Assembly: GCF_037975245.1 (NCBI RefSeq)
Contig: NC_092581.1
Coordinates: 21,102,303 to 21,166,302, forward strand
DNA length: 64,000 nucleotides
Source: Apostichopus japonicus
Lineage: Eukaryota; Echinodermata; Holothuroidea; Aspidochirotida; Stichopodidae
Direction of reading: 5' to 3'
This document shows, one piece after another, positions 53,867 through 64,000 of the stretch. The notes under the pieces were generated by a model. It did not search any database. It had not been told where the DNA came from and saw nothing but the letters and a program-made list of their open reading frames with translations. The translations under genes and the position numbers were made by a program. The first letter of the stretch is position 1; every line of letters starts with the position of its first letter.

Positions 53867-56800
53867 TCACAAAGTTGCAGTACCAAATTTATGGTTGGAG
53901 CTGAGTAGCTCACTACGATAGTTCAGAAGATCTTGCCAGTCTCTCTCACTCCTAAGTAGCTTGTTGTTCTTAGAGTGCTCATATGTAAATTTCGGCGTCT
54001 TCAACTCGTACCTTTGAAAAGAGATAAAAAGGGGGAAAAGTTTAACTCATCAGAATCCCCAGATGGTTCTGAATTTGTATATATGACTCTCTGAAACCCT
54101 CCACATTTTCAGAGATATTTGGACATTTTACATTCAGAAGCAGCTAATTGATCAAGTCTATTCTGATAATATGATGGAATCAATTGAAACTTCTGTAGAT
54201 ATTGAGACATAAATATTGTATGAAATACAGTATCTGAATTTGTCCAACAGCTGCTTATATAGTTGACATAAACATTAAAACTTAAAGCTAGCATCTGCTA
54301 TTGGAGTTTACACTATGGGACTGTAGGGAAGAAACACATGCGATACTATGTAATTATAAATGGAGGGATCCTCGGTTTCCTAACTCGGAATGGGTCCAGA
54401 TAATCAAGGTTCATTGCACATGTATACATTACCAACCCAAAAAACACTCAGAACATACTTAATAACTTAATGTCATAAATAAATACAGCTCACTTTAGTT
54501 TTTGAGACTGCCAGATGTAGAAACGTTTGACACACGATTTATCTACAGCAGGATCACAATGAAGACATCACATTTCATCCAATTAAATAGATGTAAACTT
54601 TATACAACAACTCAAATTTTAGAGGGTAAACTTAAAGTTACTCTAGCTTTAACAGGGTGAGAAATGAGTCACAGTTTAGCTCCTAAGTTGTGAAATTAAA
54701 CTTCTAGTTTATGCTGTCATGCTTTATACAAGTTTACAGAGCTTGCAACAATAAATTATTACCATGATCGTTTGGTATTTTGAGTATACTGTCTTTAGAT
54801 ATCCTGCCCATAAATATTGTATTCATTGAGCATATTCTATCATAGCAATTTTTAACCATGATATTACAACCCAAAATGTCTAACAAATTGCCAGTTTTCC
54901 ACAGGTGGTCTCTGATTATAGACATAAAAATTACTACCTCCACTTGGCAATGAAATAACAATGATCATAATACAAAAGACAGTGATAATAACAACTCCAC
55001 TCACAAAAGACTTAATGTTCTTAAAACATCTTTTCAAAGAAAAGAAAAATACACACCATTTGGGTTGAGGACCCCTTATCCTCTCAAGTTCGTTTTCTCT
55101 TTTCATTTTTAGAAGTCTCTGTTCTTCTAGTCGCAATCTCTCCATTTTGAGTTTTGCAAGTTCATACTGGTAAGGTGTGGCAACCACTGCTTGGTCGAGA
55201 AAAGGTTGCGTTGCCTTTAAATAATTATAGTCACTTGCTGCTTGTAGCGTAAGAGTATCATTCTTACTAGAAGATGCAGAAAGTGTCTGTGAAGTTCTCT
55301 TTTGAGTTATAGAATTGCTGCCTGGAGGTAAGGAAGGCGTTATGGACTTCATAATGGAGGGGACTTCTCCTAACGTTACAGGAAAATAGTCCCGCACCTG
55401 CTCTGAGAGAGAACAATTTGATGCAACAGTCCTTTGCGCTAATTCGATCCCTGCCATACCAGCAGGTCTCCTCACAGAAAAAACAGGTTGCTCTTTGATG
55501 CCTAACCTCTCAAACACAGGGAACTCTGTGCTTTTGGTGAGATGGAGAGGCTCGGTAAACCAACCTGATTCATTCGGAGGCAATGCCTTACCAGCAACAT
55601 ATTCATCTCTTACTTTTTCGGCATCTATAATTTCGCTATCTATCAACCTCTGCAGTTCTTCTGCAAACTCCTCTTGAAGATTAGCTTCATCATCGTCATC
55701 TTCTACTTTGGATGCACCTAGCTTGTTATTGAAACTAACACTCTTATTAAAGCTCTTATTGTAACTACTGTTTAAACTTCCAAGGTCGAGGCTCAATTCA
55801 CTATTCTCTGTATTTTCCAACGAGTGGTCATCATTTGAATGAATGCCACTTTCAGTATTGAATTCATTGTTGTATTTAGTTGACTCTGAAAGTACACTGC
55901 TGTTACTTCTGCGACTTGACAACTGAATGTGAGAAAGATTTCTACTTGTGCTTGTCTTTAATGAATTGCTGAGAAACTCTTGTGGTTTTGTCCTGCAACA
56001 ATGAAAAAGGAGAAGAAATCATTTGCAAATTGATGAACCATTTCAATGGTAAAATAAATTGATATAAGAGGAAGCCTTGACAAGTTTTAACAGCAATTAA
56101 ATCTACATCCAGTAGCCAAATTTGTGATCTAATGACATTGTTGTTTAACTGTTACTGAGAATGTTTTTCCAATTTTAGTACTGTAGCAAGTGATCTTCTG
56201 TGCATTAAAGGTGACATGATACACTGAAAAAGATAACATGCATACCAAACATGCGACCTAGTTGATGTGGTATCCTAGACTCAACTCAAAGGAATGTGCA
56301 AGGGCGCTTTGATTGGTAGACCATACAGTCACTTTGCATACTATATGTGCTAAATATGAATACTGTGTTGTAACTGCAGATGTACTGATAGAAGCTGTGT
56401 ATATATGAATGGTTTAGCCTGGGTAAATTGTGAGGGCATTAACTTTTTGAAAAGATAACAGTGATGACATTCTTGCTGAGTTTGCTCAATAGGTTAGATC
56501 TATCAAGTATCATTCAGCTATGTGATTTCATTGATGTTTGACCAGGTTGCACTCACTCGTATTTTAGATTAGAAGGAAATATAACAGTTGAAGTTGTAAA
56601 TGTAAAGGTGCTGAGTCAAACTAGTACTCGAAGCATGGCAAAATGTCCCTAACTTCTCACTCAAAGTGGTTACAACTTGACTTACGAACACGGCACCTAC
56701 AGACTCTCTCACAATGGTTGCATGGTCACTTCGAAGTTTGGACACCTAAGCCTTAAAACACCCTAAAACTAAATCTTCTGGTATAAATCACCTGTAAATA

Positions 56801-58711
56801 TACTTGATTTTGCAGGAGAAATTTGTTATAGTACGATACACGGCCAAATTTCTTTCCTGCAAACTGTTTTCACGCTGTACTCCAAGAAGATTCTTCGTGA
56901 TTGTGGAACTGGTATTTTTTTGCTAGAGTATTGCGAAGTTCGGACACCCAACCCACAGTGTGGCGCTGGTGATAAAATTGGTGGGGCAGTTGCTCTTTCA
57001 GTAATTATAACAGACTTAATAGATCTCCGTCATTTTATTGACAAATATCTAAGTACTTTCTTGCACACGGGTCATTTTGGAGAGGAAATAACTGTAGCTT
57101 CGTACTTTTTGGTGAAATTTGGCTCTTCCTGTAGGTTGTCATGGTGAAATCGTGTATTTCTTAGGGTGTCCGAACTTCGAAGTGTTCTGAACTTCACAAT
57201 ACTGACTACAAGGGCGTAGGAACCGGGGGGGCTGGGGGGGCGCCAGCCCCCCCAGTGAAAAATGTGGAGGAGCGGAAGTATCATTCCGCCCCCCCGCTTC
57301 GCAAGTCAGAAAACCCCTTTTTCATTTCCAAATGAGAAAAAAGATCTCATTTGGAGCACCAAATTGCACCTAAGGCCAGGTGAAAATACAAAATTAAGTT
57401 TACAAAATGGAGTGGGTGTTGAAGTGTGCTATATTGCACCAAATTGCATCTGAGGCCACCTGGAAATGCAAAAAAATCCAAAGGGGAGGGGGACACCCCC
57501 TCCCCTTAGACCCCTCCCCCAGGCCGGCCATCAGTCTTCAGCCCCCCCACTCAAAAGTACCTTCCTACGCCACTGACTGACTATACTGCTTGTTACTATT
57601 TGTTACATAGTAATTAGTATAGTCAGTATTGCGAAGTTCTGGCACCCGTAAGAAATACACAATTTCACCATGACAACCTACAGCAAGAGCCAATTTCACG
57701 AAAAACTACGAAGCTACAGTTGTTTTCTCTGCAAAATGACCCATCATATCAAGTATATTTTCAGGTGATTTATACCATAAGATATAGTTTTTGGGTGTTT
57801 TAAGGCTTAGGTGTCCGAACTTCGAAGTGTCCATGCTACGTGAAATTAGGAGACACGCGAAGTTACCGTACAGTAGCATGGTGGGCTCATAATTGATGCA
57901 CTTAAGGATTTGATCAACGATGTCTATCAAGGAAAAATCCAAATCACTTAACTGTGTGTGTTTTTCATATGTGTAGTTCCTCCCCAATGTTATGATCTCA
58001 AAATATTTAAGGTTCTGTGCATATGCACCGTACAATTGAGCAGAATTTGACCACAAAATGTCTGCCGTGTCAAGTTCTTTCATACCCCTAAATTGACACA
58101 TTCGATTATAAGCTACAGTAACTGTAGTGTAGGTCTAAGTATACATCAATTGACTTTGGATGCTGTTTGCTATGCTCTGAACCTCTAAGCTCAGACAGGT
58201 CAGGTCCGAGAGAGTAGTGGTATAATACTGAGGTAATTTTGGTTATTTTTACGGAGCAAGATTTCCAAATGTCCAAAAATGTGCAAAACTGAGGGGGAGG
58301 GTGCTAAAAGCTTAAAAAATACCACAATTTGGTCAGCAAATAGCTGAAATGGATTCAAACTAATGAAATATGTAATTTTGCTTGACTGCAAAAAGTTTAG
58401 GTGGCCTGCTGTATCGTTGCTAGTAATTATTGAAGGTGCGTCAATTACGGGGGTGCGTCAATTATGAAGCCTTTACTATATATATAACATATAATAATAG
58501 AACTAGGCCAGCCTAAGCTGCTAGACTAGCTTCAGCCTCGCAAGAAATGTGTGCGTCCTTAGTAACACTTATGAGTGACTGCCGGATGTTTAAAATATAA
58601 ATCAACAAATTATCACAGAAAAGGTACATGGAGAGCGGAAAGACGCTTGGAAATTTACCTGAGAGGTGTTTTACGTCCATGCAGGACAAACTCATAATCG
58701 GGATTGGGCAT
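53867..58711 (-). CDS. Conserved-looking coiled-coil protein, family not recognised
   Basis: Three exons: 58659-58711, 55057-55992, 53867-54011 (phases 2, 2), 377 aa. Exon 1 gives MPNPDYEFVLHGRKTPL; the junction codon AG|G continues TKPQEFLSNSLK. The second junction AAATG|G restores PKWYELKTPKF. The N-terminal half is Ser/Asn-rich and disordered-looking with an acidic patch (EDDDDEANLQEEFAEEL). A middle segment has FLDQAVVATPYQYELAKLKM running into a charged helix (ERLRLEEQRLLKMKRENELE), then RGPQPKWYELK and a C-terminal helix (NNKLLRSERDWQDLLNYRSE). The regular, phase-matched structure and the patterned C-terminus argue for a real conserved gene. I could not place it in a family. Intron 1 holds an inverted-repeat element and a MITE. 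Confidence 0.75.
56721..57837. mobile_element. Long inverted-repeat (fold-back) element
   Basis: The sequence from catggtcacttcgaag (56721) to tactgacta (57208) reappears inverted from 57598 to 57837, with shared blocks ggacacctaagccttaaaac, aactgtagcttcgta and gtaggttgtcatggtgaaat. The left arm has about 215 extra bases. The loop holds a hAT MITE (57209-57575). In intron 1 of the coiled-coil gene. Confidence 0.8.
57209..57575. mobile_element. hAT-type MITE, opposite-orientation copy of 13900-14268
   Basis: 367 bp, ends caagggcgtaggaacc and cagtggcgtaggaagg, exact 8-bp duplication actgacta (57201-57208, 57576-57583). The inner sequence matches the reverse complement of 13900-14268 closely throughout, so both insertions are fairly recent. 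Confidence 0.95.
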
Positions 58712-59300
58712 CCCAGGGTTCTTTTCTAGCAGGGAATAACAACACTGAGCGAAGAGCAGAGCCAAAAAACAAGAACACCCCTAATATAACAGATAAAGGG
58801 ACTTCGAAAACAGTATGGAACGCCAAAAGGGAAGTGTTGACAGCAAACGTAGAAATACAAATTTATGACGTTCTGTTCATGATCGATAAAAGCGACAGTT
58901 TTAAATGACAGCAATGTAATGTTAATTCATAACTGTCCGATCTGAAATCACAGAAACTTTATTGTAATTATAACAGCTTAAATTAAAGTAAGAGCAGCGT
59001 ATCTTGAAAGTTCTATTGGTGTCGTTAGTTAATTCGAGCCCTGTACTTGGATGCTAATATACTCATACTCATACTCAATTTATAATTCTTCGTACTCAAT
59101 CAGGACCAGTTATTTACAAGAACTACTTAAGAAAAGCTCTGTAAAACAGACAATGTGTAGACGCACACTTTATAAATCATTTTGTCTTACTCAGAAAAGT
59201 AGTGCTACTTTTTAAGAAAAGTCATCCAAGAACGAACCTGACCCGAACGACCCCAGCCTCCCGTTGTATCGTACTTTAACTGTGTGATCATCGTCAGGTG
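58712..59300. other. Upstream region of the coiled-coil gene
   Basis: Presumed promoter and 5' UTR of the minus-strand gene. No recognisable core-promoter motif; no other gene seen. Confidence 0.4.
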
Positions 59301-59324
59301 TGTATCACGATTCCCTTAGAACAG

Positions 59325-59371
59325 GAACAAAATGCTACACATGATCTTAGCCAAAAGGCCGAGAAACGAAG
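59325..59371 (-). ncRNA. U2 snRNA-like 5' end, probably a pseudogene
   Basis: On the minus strand ttcgtttctcggcc, ttttggctaagatca and tgtgtagcatttt follow the first ~45 nt of U2 snRNA (stem-loop I and the branch-point-binding region). The branch-pairing GTAGTA is GTAGCA here, and the following ~140 nt does not match U2; no Sm site (AATTTTTGG) is seen. Truncated retropseudogene is most likely. Confidence 0.65.
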
Positions 59372-59918
59372 AAGTGTATAAGTAGTGCTACTGACGCGCA
59401 TTTCTACACTCCAGTATAGCACATGTATGTTTCACTGCGTAAAGGCTGAAGGAAGATGAGTGCATATTCTCTTACATATTAAGTACAATATATAACTTAT
59501 TAAGAAACAACGTGTGAGAAAAATAATTTCAACTAATGTGGGAGTTCACTTAACACATTTGGAGAAATGTTAAAATTTAAAAATAACGTTCATTAACACA
59601 TCAGACAATCTTTGGTTGGTTTTTGTAATGCCAAACTTCACCTATATGTAATATGATTGATTTCCTACGTTACAAGAACCAATCATGGCACAGCCATACT
59701 TTAAACAGAGCCAACCGTCTTGTCTAATGCCAGATGATTGTCAATATATAGAATTAACTTGTTTTCGAATCATGTATTTATTCATATTATGTCAACACTA
59801 GATGCGTACGAGTTGAGTCAGCTTAAAGTCTTAGTACTTGTTTGCCAAATTTAAAATTCGACCTTTCCAGTTTACTTCACTAAAGCTCAGTGTAAATTAC
59901 ATCGTTCTATGCAAAACT

Positions 59919-59920
<2 letters not shown>

Positions 59921-59979
<59 letters not shown>
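59921..59979. repeat. (AT)n microsatellite
   Basis: About 58 bases of pure alternating AT immediately before the truncated 5' end of the LINE at 59980. Confidence 0.95.
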
Positions 59980-59980
<1 letters not shown>

Positions 59981-61082
59981 ATAGAACTTATAATAACAAA
60001 GTCCACCCACTACATATTATCAATGCTTATGCCCCTACATCAGTAATAACTTATAAGAATCCTGAAGAAACCGAACAATTTAACCAAAATCTTAAAATCA
60101 ATAAAAAAGAACTAATTATATGTGGTGAATTCAATGCAAAATTTGGCTCATCAAATCCTTTCTTTCCTAAGCATATTGGAAAATACACCACTGGCAATAC
60201 TAATACTAATGGTGAATTCTTAACATACCTAATTGTGCGTAACGATCTATACTTATGTAATACATTCTACAAACACAAACTTGAGCATATCAACACTTAT
60301 ACGAGTAATTTTTTACCTAATAATCACAGAAACCCTATCAGAAGCCAAATTGACTATATAATAGCCCCATTGAACTTCAAATCTATTAATATCGATGCTC
60401 GAGCTTATAATAGTCTTCATATTAACACTGATCACAAAGTCATTATAAGTAGTTTCAACCTAAATAACTCAAAAAGAAGAAAAATTTATCCAGGCAATAA
60501 AACTGTTGAAAGTAGTAATTCCTTCCATCTTAAATCAAACAAAATTGACTTTAATGAAAACGTAAATAAGACATTAAACAAAACCAATTTTTCCCAATTA
60601 CCAGCTACTTATTGGAATGAACTGTCAACAATTTGTTAAGACAATGCCCAAAACTTAAATCCACCCACAAAAAAGTAACGTTTTAATAATAATAAAATAG
60701 CAAACTTATCCAAGAAACAAACAGACCTTAGACTCCAAATTGACAACTGTAAAGATATTGATCAAAAGAGAAATTTAAAAACTAAAAGGAACAAAATAAT
60801 TAAACAACAACATTTTTTTAGTGAAAACTGCCAATGAACAAAAAGATTTGACAAAATTTCCGAAATTGAAAATTGTAAGGATGACTCCCACCGTTTCTTT
60901 AAGGAAATAAAAGTAGTACAACAAAATAAGAGAGACCCCATTACAGTTAAAATTGGCGATAAACACATAGGAGATACTGACGCAAAATTTAAAGAAATCA
61001 GCAAACATTTCGAAAAGACTTTAACTGCAATATCCCAGTTCCAAAACCAAACCCCAGACTGTGACAAGGTCACAGCCGAACA

Positions 61083-61663
61083 CAGCGACGTAACCAGGAA
61101 TAGAAAGGGGGGGGGGCACTTTTTGCGATTAATATGGATTTTCAAGTTGTAGGCACGACTATCTGAGCGGAGCGGCACCATCGGTTGGCGCGGAGCGTAC
61201 AAGACTCTACAACCTCCCCCCCCCCCCCCCCGATGGCCGGAAATGGCCCTTCCCGAGTGTTCATTCTGGTTCCCTGGCCTCTTGCTAACTTGAGACACCT
61301 CATTCAATATCACTTTTACTGACCCCAAAAAAACAAACGAGTTAAAATAGTACGTAATTCAATACTACATAATGTATTTAAAATTAGCAAGGCACATGAA
61401 CAGAGTATTCTTACTTTTCAACTTCTGATACTTGTAGATACAAAGATAGGCCAGAAATGTCTTTGATACAACTATAGCCAGTAATTGTCTTTGATACAAC
61501 TGTAGCTAGTAAATGTTTAAGTTATCATAATAAGAGAAGGCGAGAGCTATCCACTGACAAAATACCATGCTAAAAAAACGACAGTTTTTAAACATTTTTT
61601 TCGACACTGAAAGGGGGGAACAGTCGCTCCCCTTGTCCCCCCCCCCCTCTGGCTACGTCCCTG
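61083..61663. mobile_element. hAT-type MITE inside the second LINE
   Basis: 581 bp, ends cagcgacgtaaccagg and, inverted, cagggacgtagccaga, exact 8-bp duplication gccgaaca (61075-61082, 61664-61671). Same family as the outer element 12136-15810, including gaacactcgggaagg-like and ttgagacacctcattcaata-like inner segments. Contains hairpin core copy 8. Confidence 0.95.
61157..61205 (-). repeat. Conserved hairpin core, copy 8
   Basis: gactatctgagcggagcggc, accatcggttggcgcgg, agcgtacaag; nearly identical to copy 3 at 12212-12265. Confidence 0.88.
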
Positions 61664-63105
61664 GCCGAACATCTCAAATATACCCCATGCACACACAAAC
61701 ACATAGCATATCTTAAATAGTATAGCCGAATCAGGAGATTTCCCAATTGAAATTAAACAAGGAATCCTATAACTCCTATCCAAAAACCGGGAAAGACTAA
61801 AGGTCGCACAAGACCAGTCATTTGATTATCAACACTAAGAAAAGTTCTTGCGGTTTGTGTGGCCAGGAGGATTCGTCCGTTAATTGATGAGCATATCCTC
61901 CCCATTACCCAGACTGCCTACTACACTTCAGGACGTTGCACAGCTGAACTAGTCTTCGCTTTTAAAGTGCTAGCAGAAAAAGCTATAACAGCCGTAGGTT
62001 ACACTATAAATCTATTGATGCTAGATATGAGCAAGGCGTTCGACACAAGTCAAAGAGGATCCTTACTTAATAATGACCTAGAACAGGTTCTTGACAACGA
62101 CGAACTTCACCTGATATCACTGCTAATCGATACTACGTCTCCTACACCGTCAAACTATAGAGGGCAAACTCGGACTTCCTTTTAACACTAACATTGGTTC
62201 ACCACAAGGAGATAGTGCAAGCGCAGTATATTTTATAACTTATCTAGCCAACTCTATGCATCAGACGATAATGATATCGATGCAGTTATCCTGCCATCTC
62301 AGTTAGCTGATCATGATTACAGCACAACCACCATTTTTTTTTCCACAGTAGACCAACAATACGCTGATGATATCTCTTGGGCATCAACTGGTCAGCATAT
62401 ACTGCAATATATCGAAAAACGAGTTTCTGAGAAACTGGCAGGAAGGAATCCGAAAATCAATTGCACAAAAACTGAGAAATTTTCAATCACAAGAAAAGGA
62501 AATGAAAGTTGGAAGAAGTGTAAATATGTTGGAAGCTTGCTGGGGACCGAAGAAGATATTAACCGAAGAATTGGTATAACCAACGGTGCTTTCAACACAC
62601 TGACAAGTATTTTCAAAAGCAAAAACATAAGGAGAAACATTAACCTTAGGATTTTTGATACTTTATTAAAGAGTATTTTTTTGTACAATTGCGAACTGTG
62701 GGGCACAACGAAGGATCTTGATCGCAAAATTGACACTTTTCAAAGGAGACTAGGCTACTTCATAATATTCTCAACATTAGATGGACCAATAACAATTGGT
62801 TATCAAACGATGAGCTCTACAATGAAACCAACCAAACACCTTGGTCATCCATAGTCGCACATAGAAGATTGAGAGTTTTCGGTCATGTAGCAAGACTCCA
62901 GGAGGACCCTCCAACAAAGGTTGCTTTAAGAGAAGCATTGAGACATACTGCTAAACCAGTAGGAAGGCCCGTGACTACCTTGCTTGGAAAAATAAAGTCG
63001 CAATTTAAGGACGTTAACATTTACAATTTCGAGGAAGCAATAAACCTTGCGCAAGATCGTGATACGTGGCGGAGGTTAATCACTGAGCATGTCCAATAGA
63101 CGAGA

Positions 63106-63900
63106 CTCAACTTACTACTACTACTGTACTACTATGCAATATCCACATCAATTTTTTTTTTTATTAAGTTATCTGTCGAGCTGAATATATTCGCCAGATT
63201 TATTAACGAGACCGCAGATTCTACAAACTGCAATCAAAATTTGCAAGCCTCGCCCAACAGATCATGCGCCAATCAAATATCTCTGTTTTGTTTACGACCG
63301 TTAGGCTTATGACTACGTTGGTGAGTTGAATTGAATTGTGCACATGTATATTGGCGCACAGCAAGCCTAAAACTTTCTTCTCATTTTACGTATCATTCAA
63401 CGGCAATACCAAGGAATAGAGGTTATATTACGTGAAATAGAAGTGAAGTTAACATTCTTACTATGTTCATTTTCAAACAAATAATTTAAAAACGTCCAAA
63501 ATTTGGGACTAAAGCAATTCGTCTTCGACTTTTTTTCACATTGCCCGCGGCTTTTCCACACAGTCATTTTTATGTATGGATGGGGTTACTGCATATACTT
63601 GTTCAAAATAAATATAACAGGGGTTTTAATATAATGTCAAGTTAATTATCACTGACAGTGATTCTTCAGCAGCAGTGTTTGTGCAGATTTGGTACAAAAT
63701 TATTTTAATCTTATTGAAATATACGATTCTTACACATTCCATATAAATGTAAAATACGGTACAATGCACTTCACCAGACATGATTTCGATCAACTTTAGG
63801 GGAATTTCCGATTATGAAATAGTGTTAAAATGTTTATGGTCGTTTTGAGTCAAGAAATAAGTTGGTAAACGATATGCAGGGATAGAAGTAAGGTGCGAAC
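63106..63900. other. Intergenic, dispersed repeat only
   Basis: AT-rich sequence without recognised genes. The segment 63174-63316 is the inverted counterpart of the dispersed repeat at 27928-28068. Confidence 0.45.
63174..63316 (-). repeat. Dispersed repeat, copy B
   Basis: On the minus strand it follows 27928-28068: cataagcctaacggtcg, gtaaacaaaacagagata, tgattggcgcatgatctg, tttgtagaatctgcgg. Opposite orientation to copy A. Confidence 0.8.
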
Positions 63901-63909
63901 AATGAAAGG

Positions 63910-64000
63910 GATGGTGGTCTGTGTGTGAGGGGGGTGGTGGTCTGTGTGTGAGGGGGGGGGGGGTGGTGGTCTGTGTGTGAGGGGGGGGGTGGTGGTCTGT
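63910..64000. repeat. G-rich tandem repeat (right edge)
   Basis: Units of ggtggtctgtgtgtgag followed by a G-run of 6 to 12; four units visible, cut by the window edge. G-run length varies between units. Confidence 0.85.

Larger units (their letters stand above)
59980..63105 (+). pseudogene. Second LINE: endonuclease plus reverse transcriptase, interrupted
   Basis: 5'-truncated non-LTR element. The first part (to about 60640) reads an apurinic-type endonuclease: HIINAYAPTS, IICGEFNAKFGSS, RSQIDYIIAP and TDHKVIISS. After a linker and a MITE insertion (61083-61663) the RT follows: ILPITQTAYYTSGRCTAELV, LLMLDMSKAFDTS, IGSPQGDSAS, QQYADDISWAST (YADD at 62360-62371), YVGSLLGTEEDINRRI, LRIFDTLLKSIFLYNCELWG and a tail RDTWRRLI. 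Stops and frameshifts break it, though the YADD box is intact. It ends near a (CTA)n tail at about 63117-63137. Not the same family as the CR1-like LINE at 4.5-10.6 kb. Confidence 0.88.

Noticed and set aside
57706-58101. 131-codon minus-strand frame in intron 1 of the coiled-coil gene
   Set aside because: It runs into an arm of the fold-back element and has no recognisable domain or splice sites.

Overview
This is a eukaryotic, animal nuclear window: genes are split into small exons with GT-AG introns, all gene products recognised are metazoan-type, and the gaps are full of minisatellites, non-LTR retrotransposon remains and short hAT-type DNA transposons. A marine invertebrate deuterostome (echinoderm-like) is my best guess, but that is inference from overall character only.

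Five spliced genes can be assembled exon by exon with matching splice phases. (1) Minus strand, 2134-3671: first two coding exons of a Golgi class I alpha-1,2-mannosidase (MAN1A type); the rest lies off the left edge. (2) Plus strand, 18503-25324: a membrane-anchored protein with a YccV/HspQ-like (hemimethylated-DNA-binding-like) domain, which carries two homologous, phase-matched versions of one exon (23621-23737 and 24535-24645) that look mutually exclusive. (3) Minus strand, 31369-38138: complete NSUN4, the mitochondrial rRNA m5C methyltransferase, 5 exons, 506 aa. (4) Plus strand, 38379-52323: complete UBE2J1, the ER tail-anchored ubiquitin-conjugating enzyme, 7 exons, 380 aa; it shares a 240-bp divergent promoter with NSUN4. 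(5) Minus strand, 53867-58711: an unrecognised 377-aa coiled-coil protein in 3 exons, convergent with UBE2J1.

The stretch 4.5-15.8 kb is a transposon graveyard. A CR1-like LINE is split in three by DNA elements, one of which (7031-10104) still contains a hAT transposase C-terminus. At 12128-15818 a hAT-type element contains three others, one of which contains a fourth; most are delimited by exact 8-bp target duplications. Further copies of the same families sit at 57209-57575 and 61083-61663, the latter inside a second LINE (59980-63105). A short hairpin-forming core recurs at least eight times across families with different termini.

Tandem arrays are abundant: 18-bp (1-1105), 91-, 96- and 52-bp (introns of gene 2), 24-bp (29411-30249), 38-bp (NSUN4 intron 4), 30-bp with a ~901-bp higher-order period, 41-, 23- and 40-bp (UBE2J1 introns), and a G-rich array at the right edge. 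The long open frames over these arrays are by-products of repeat units divisible by three.
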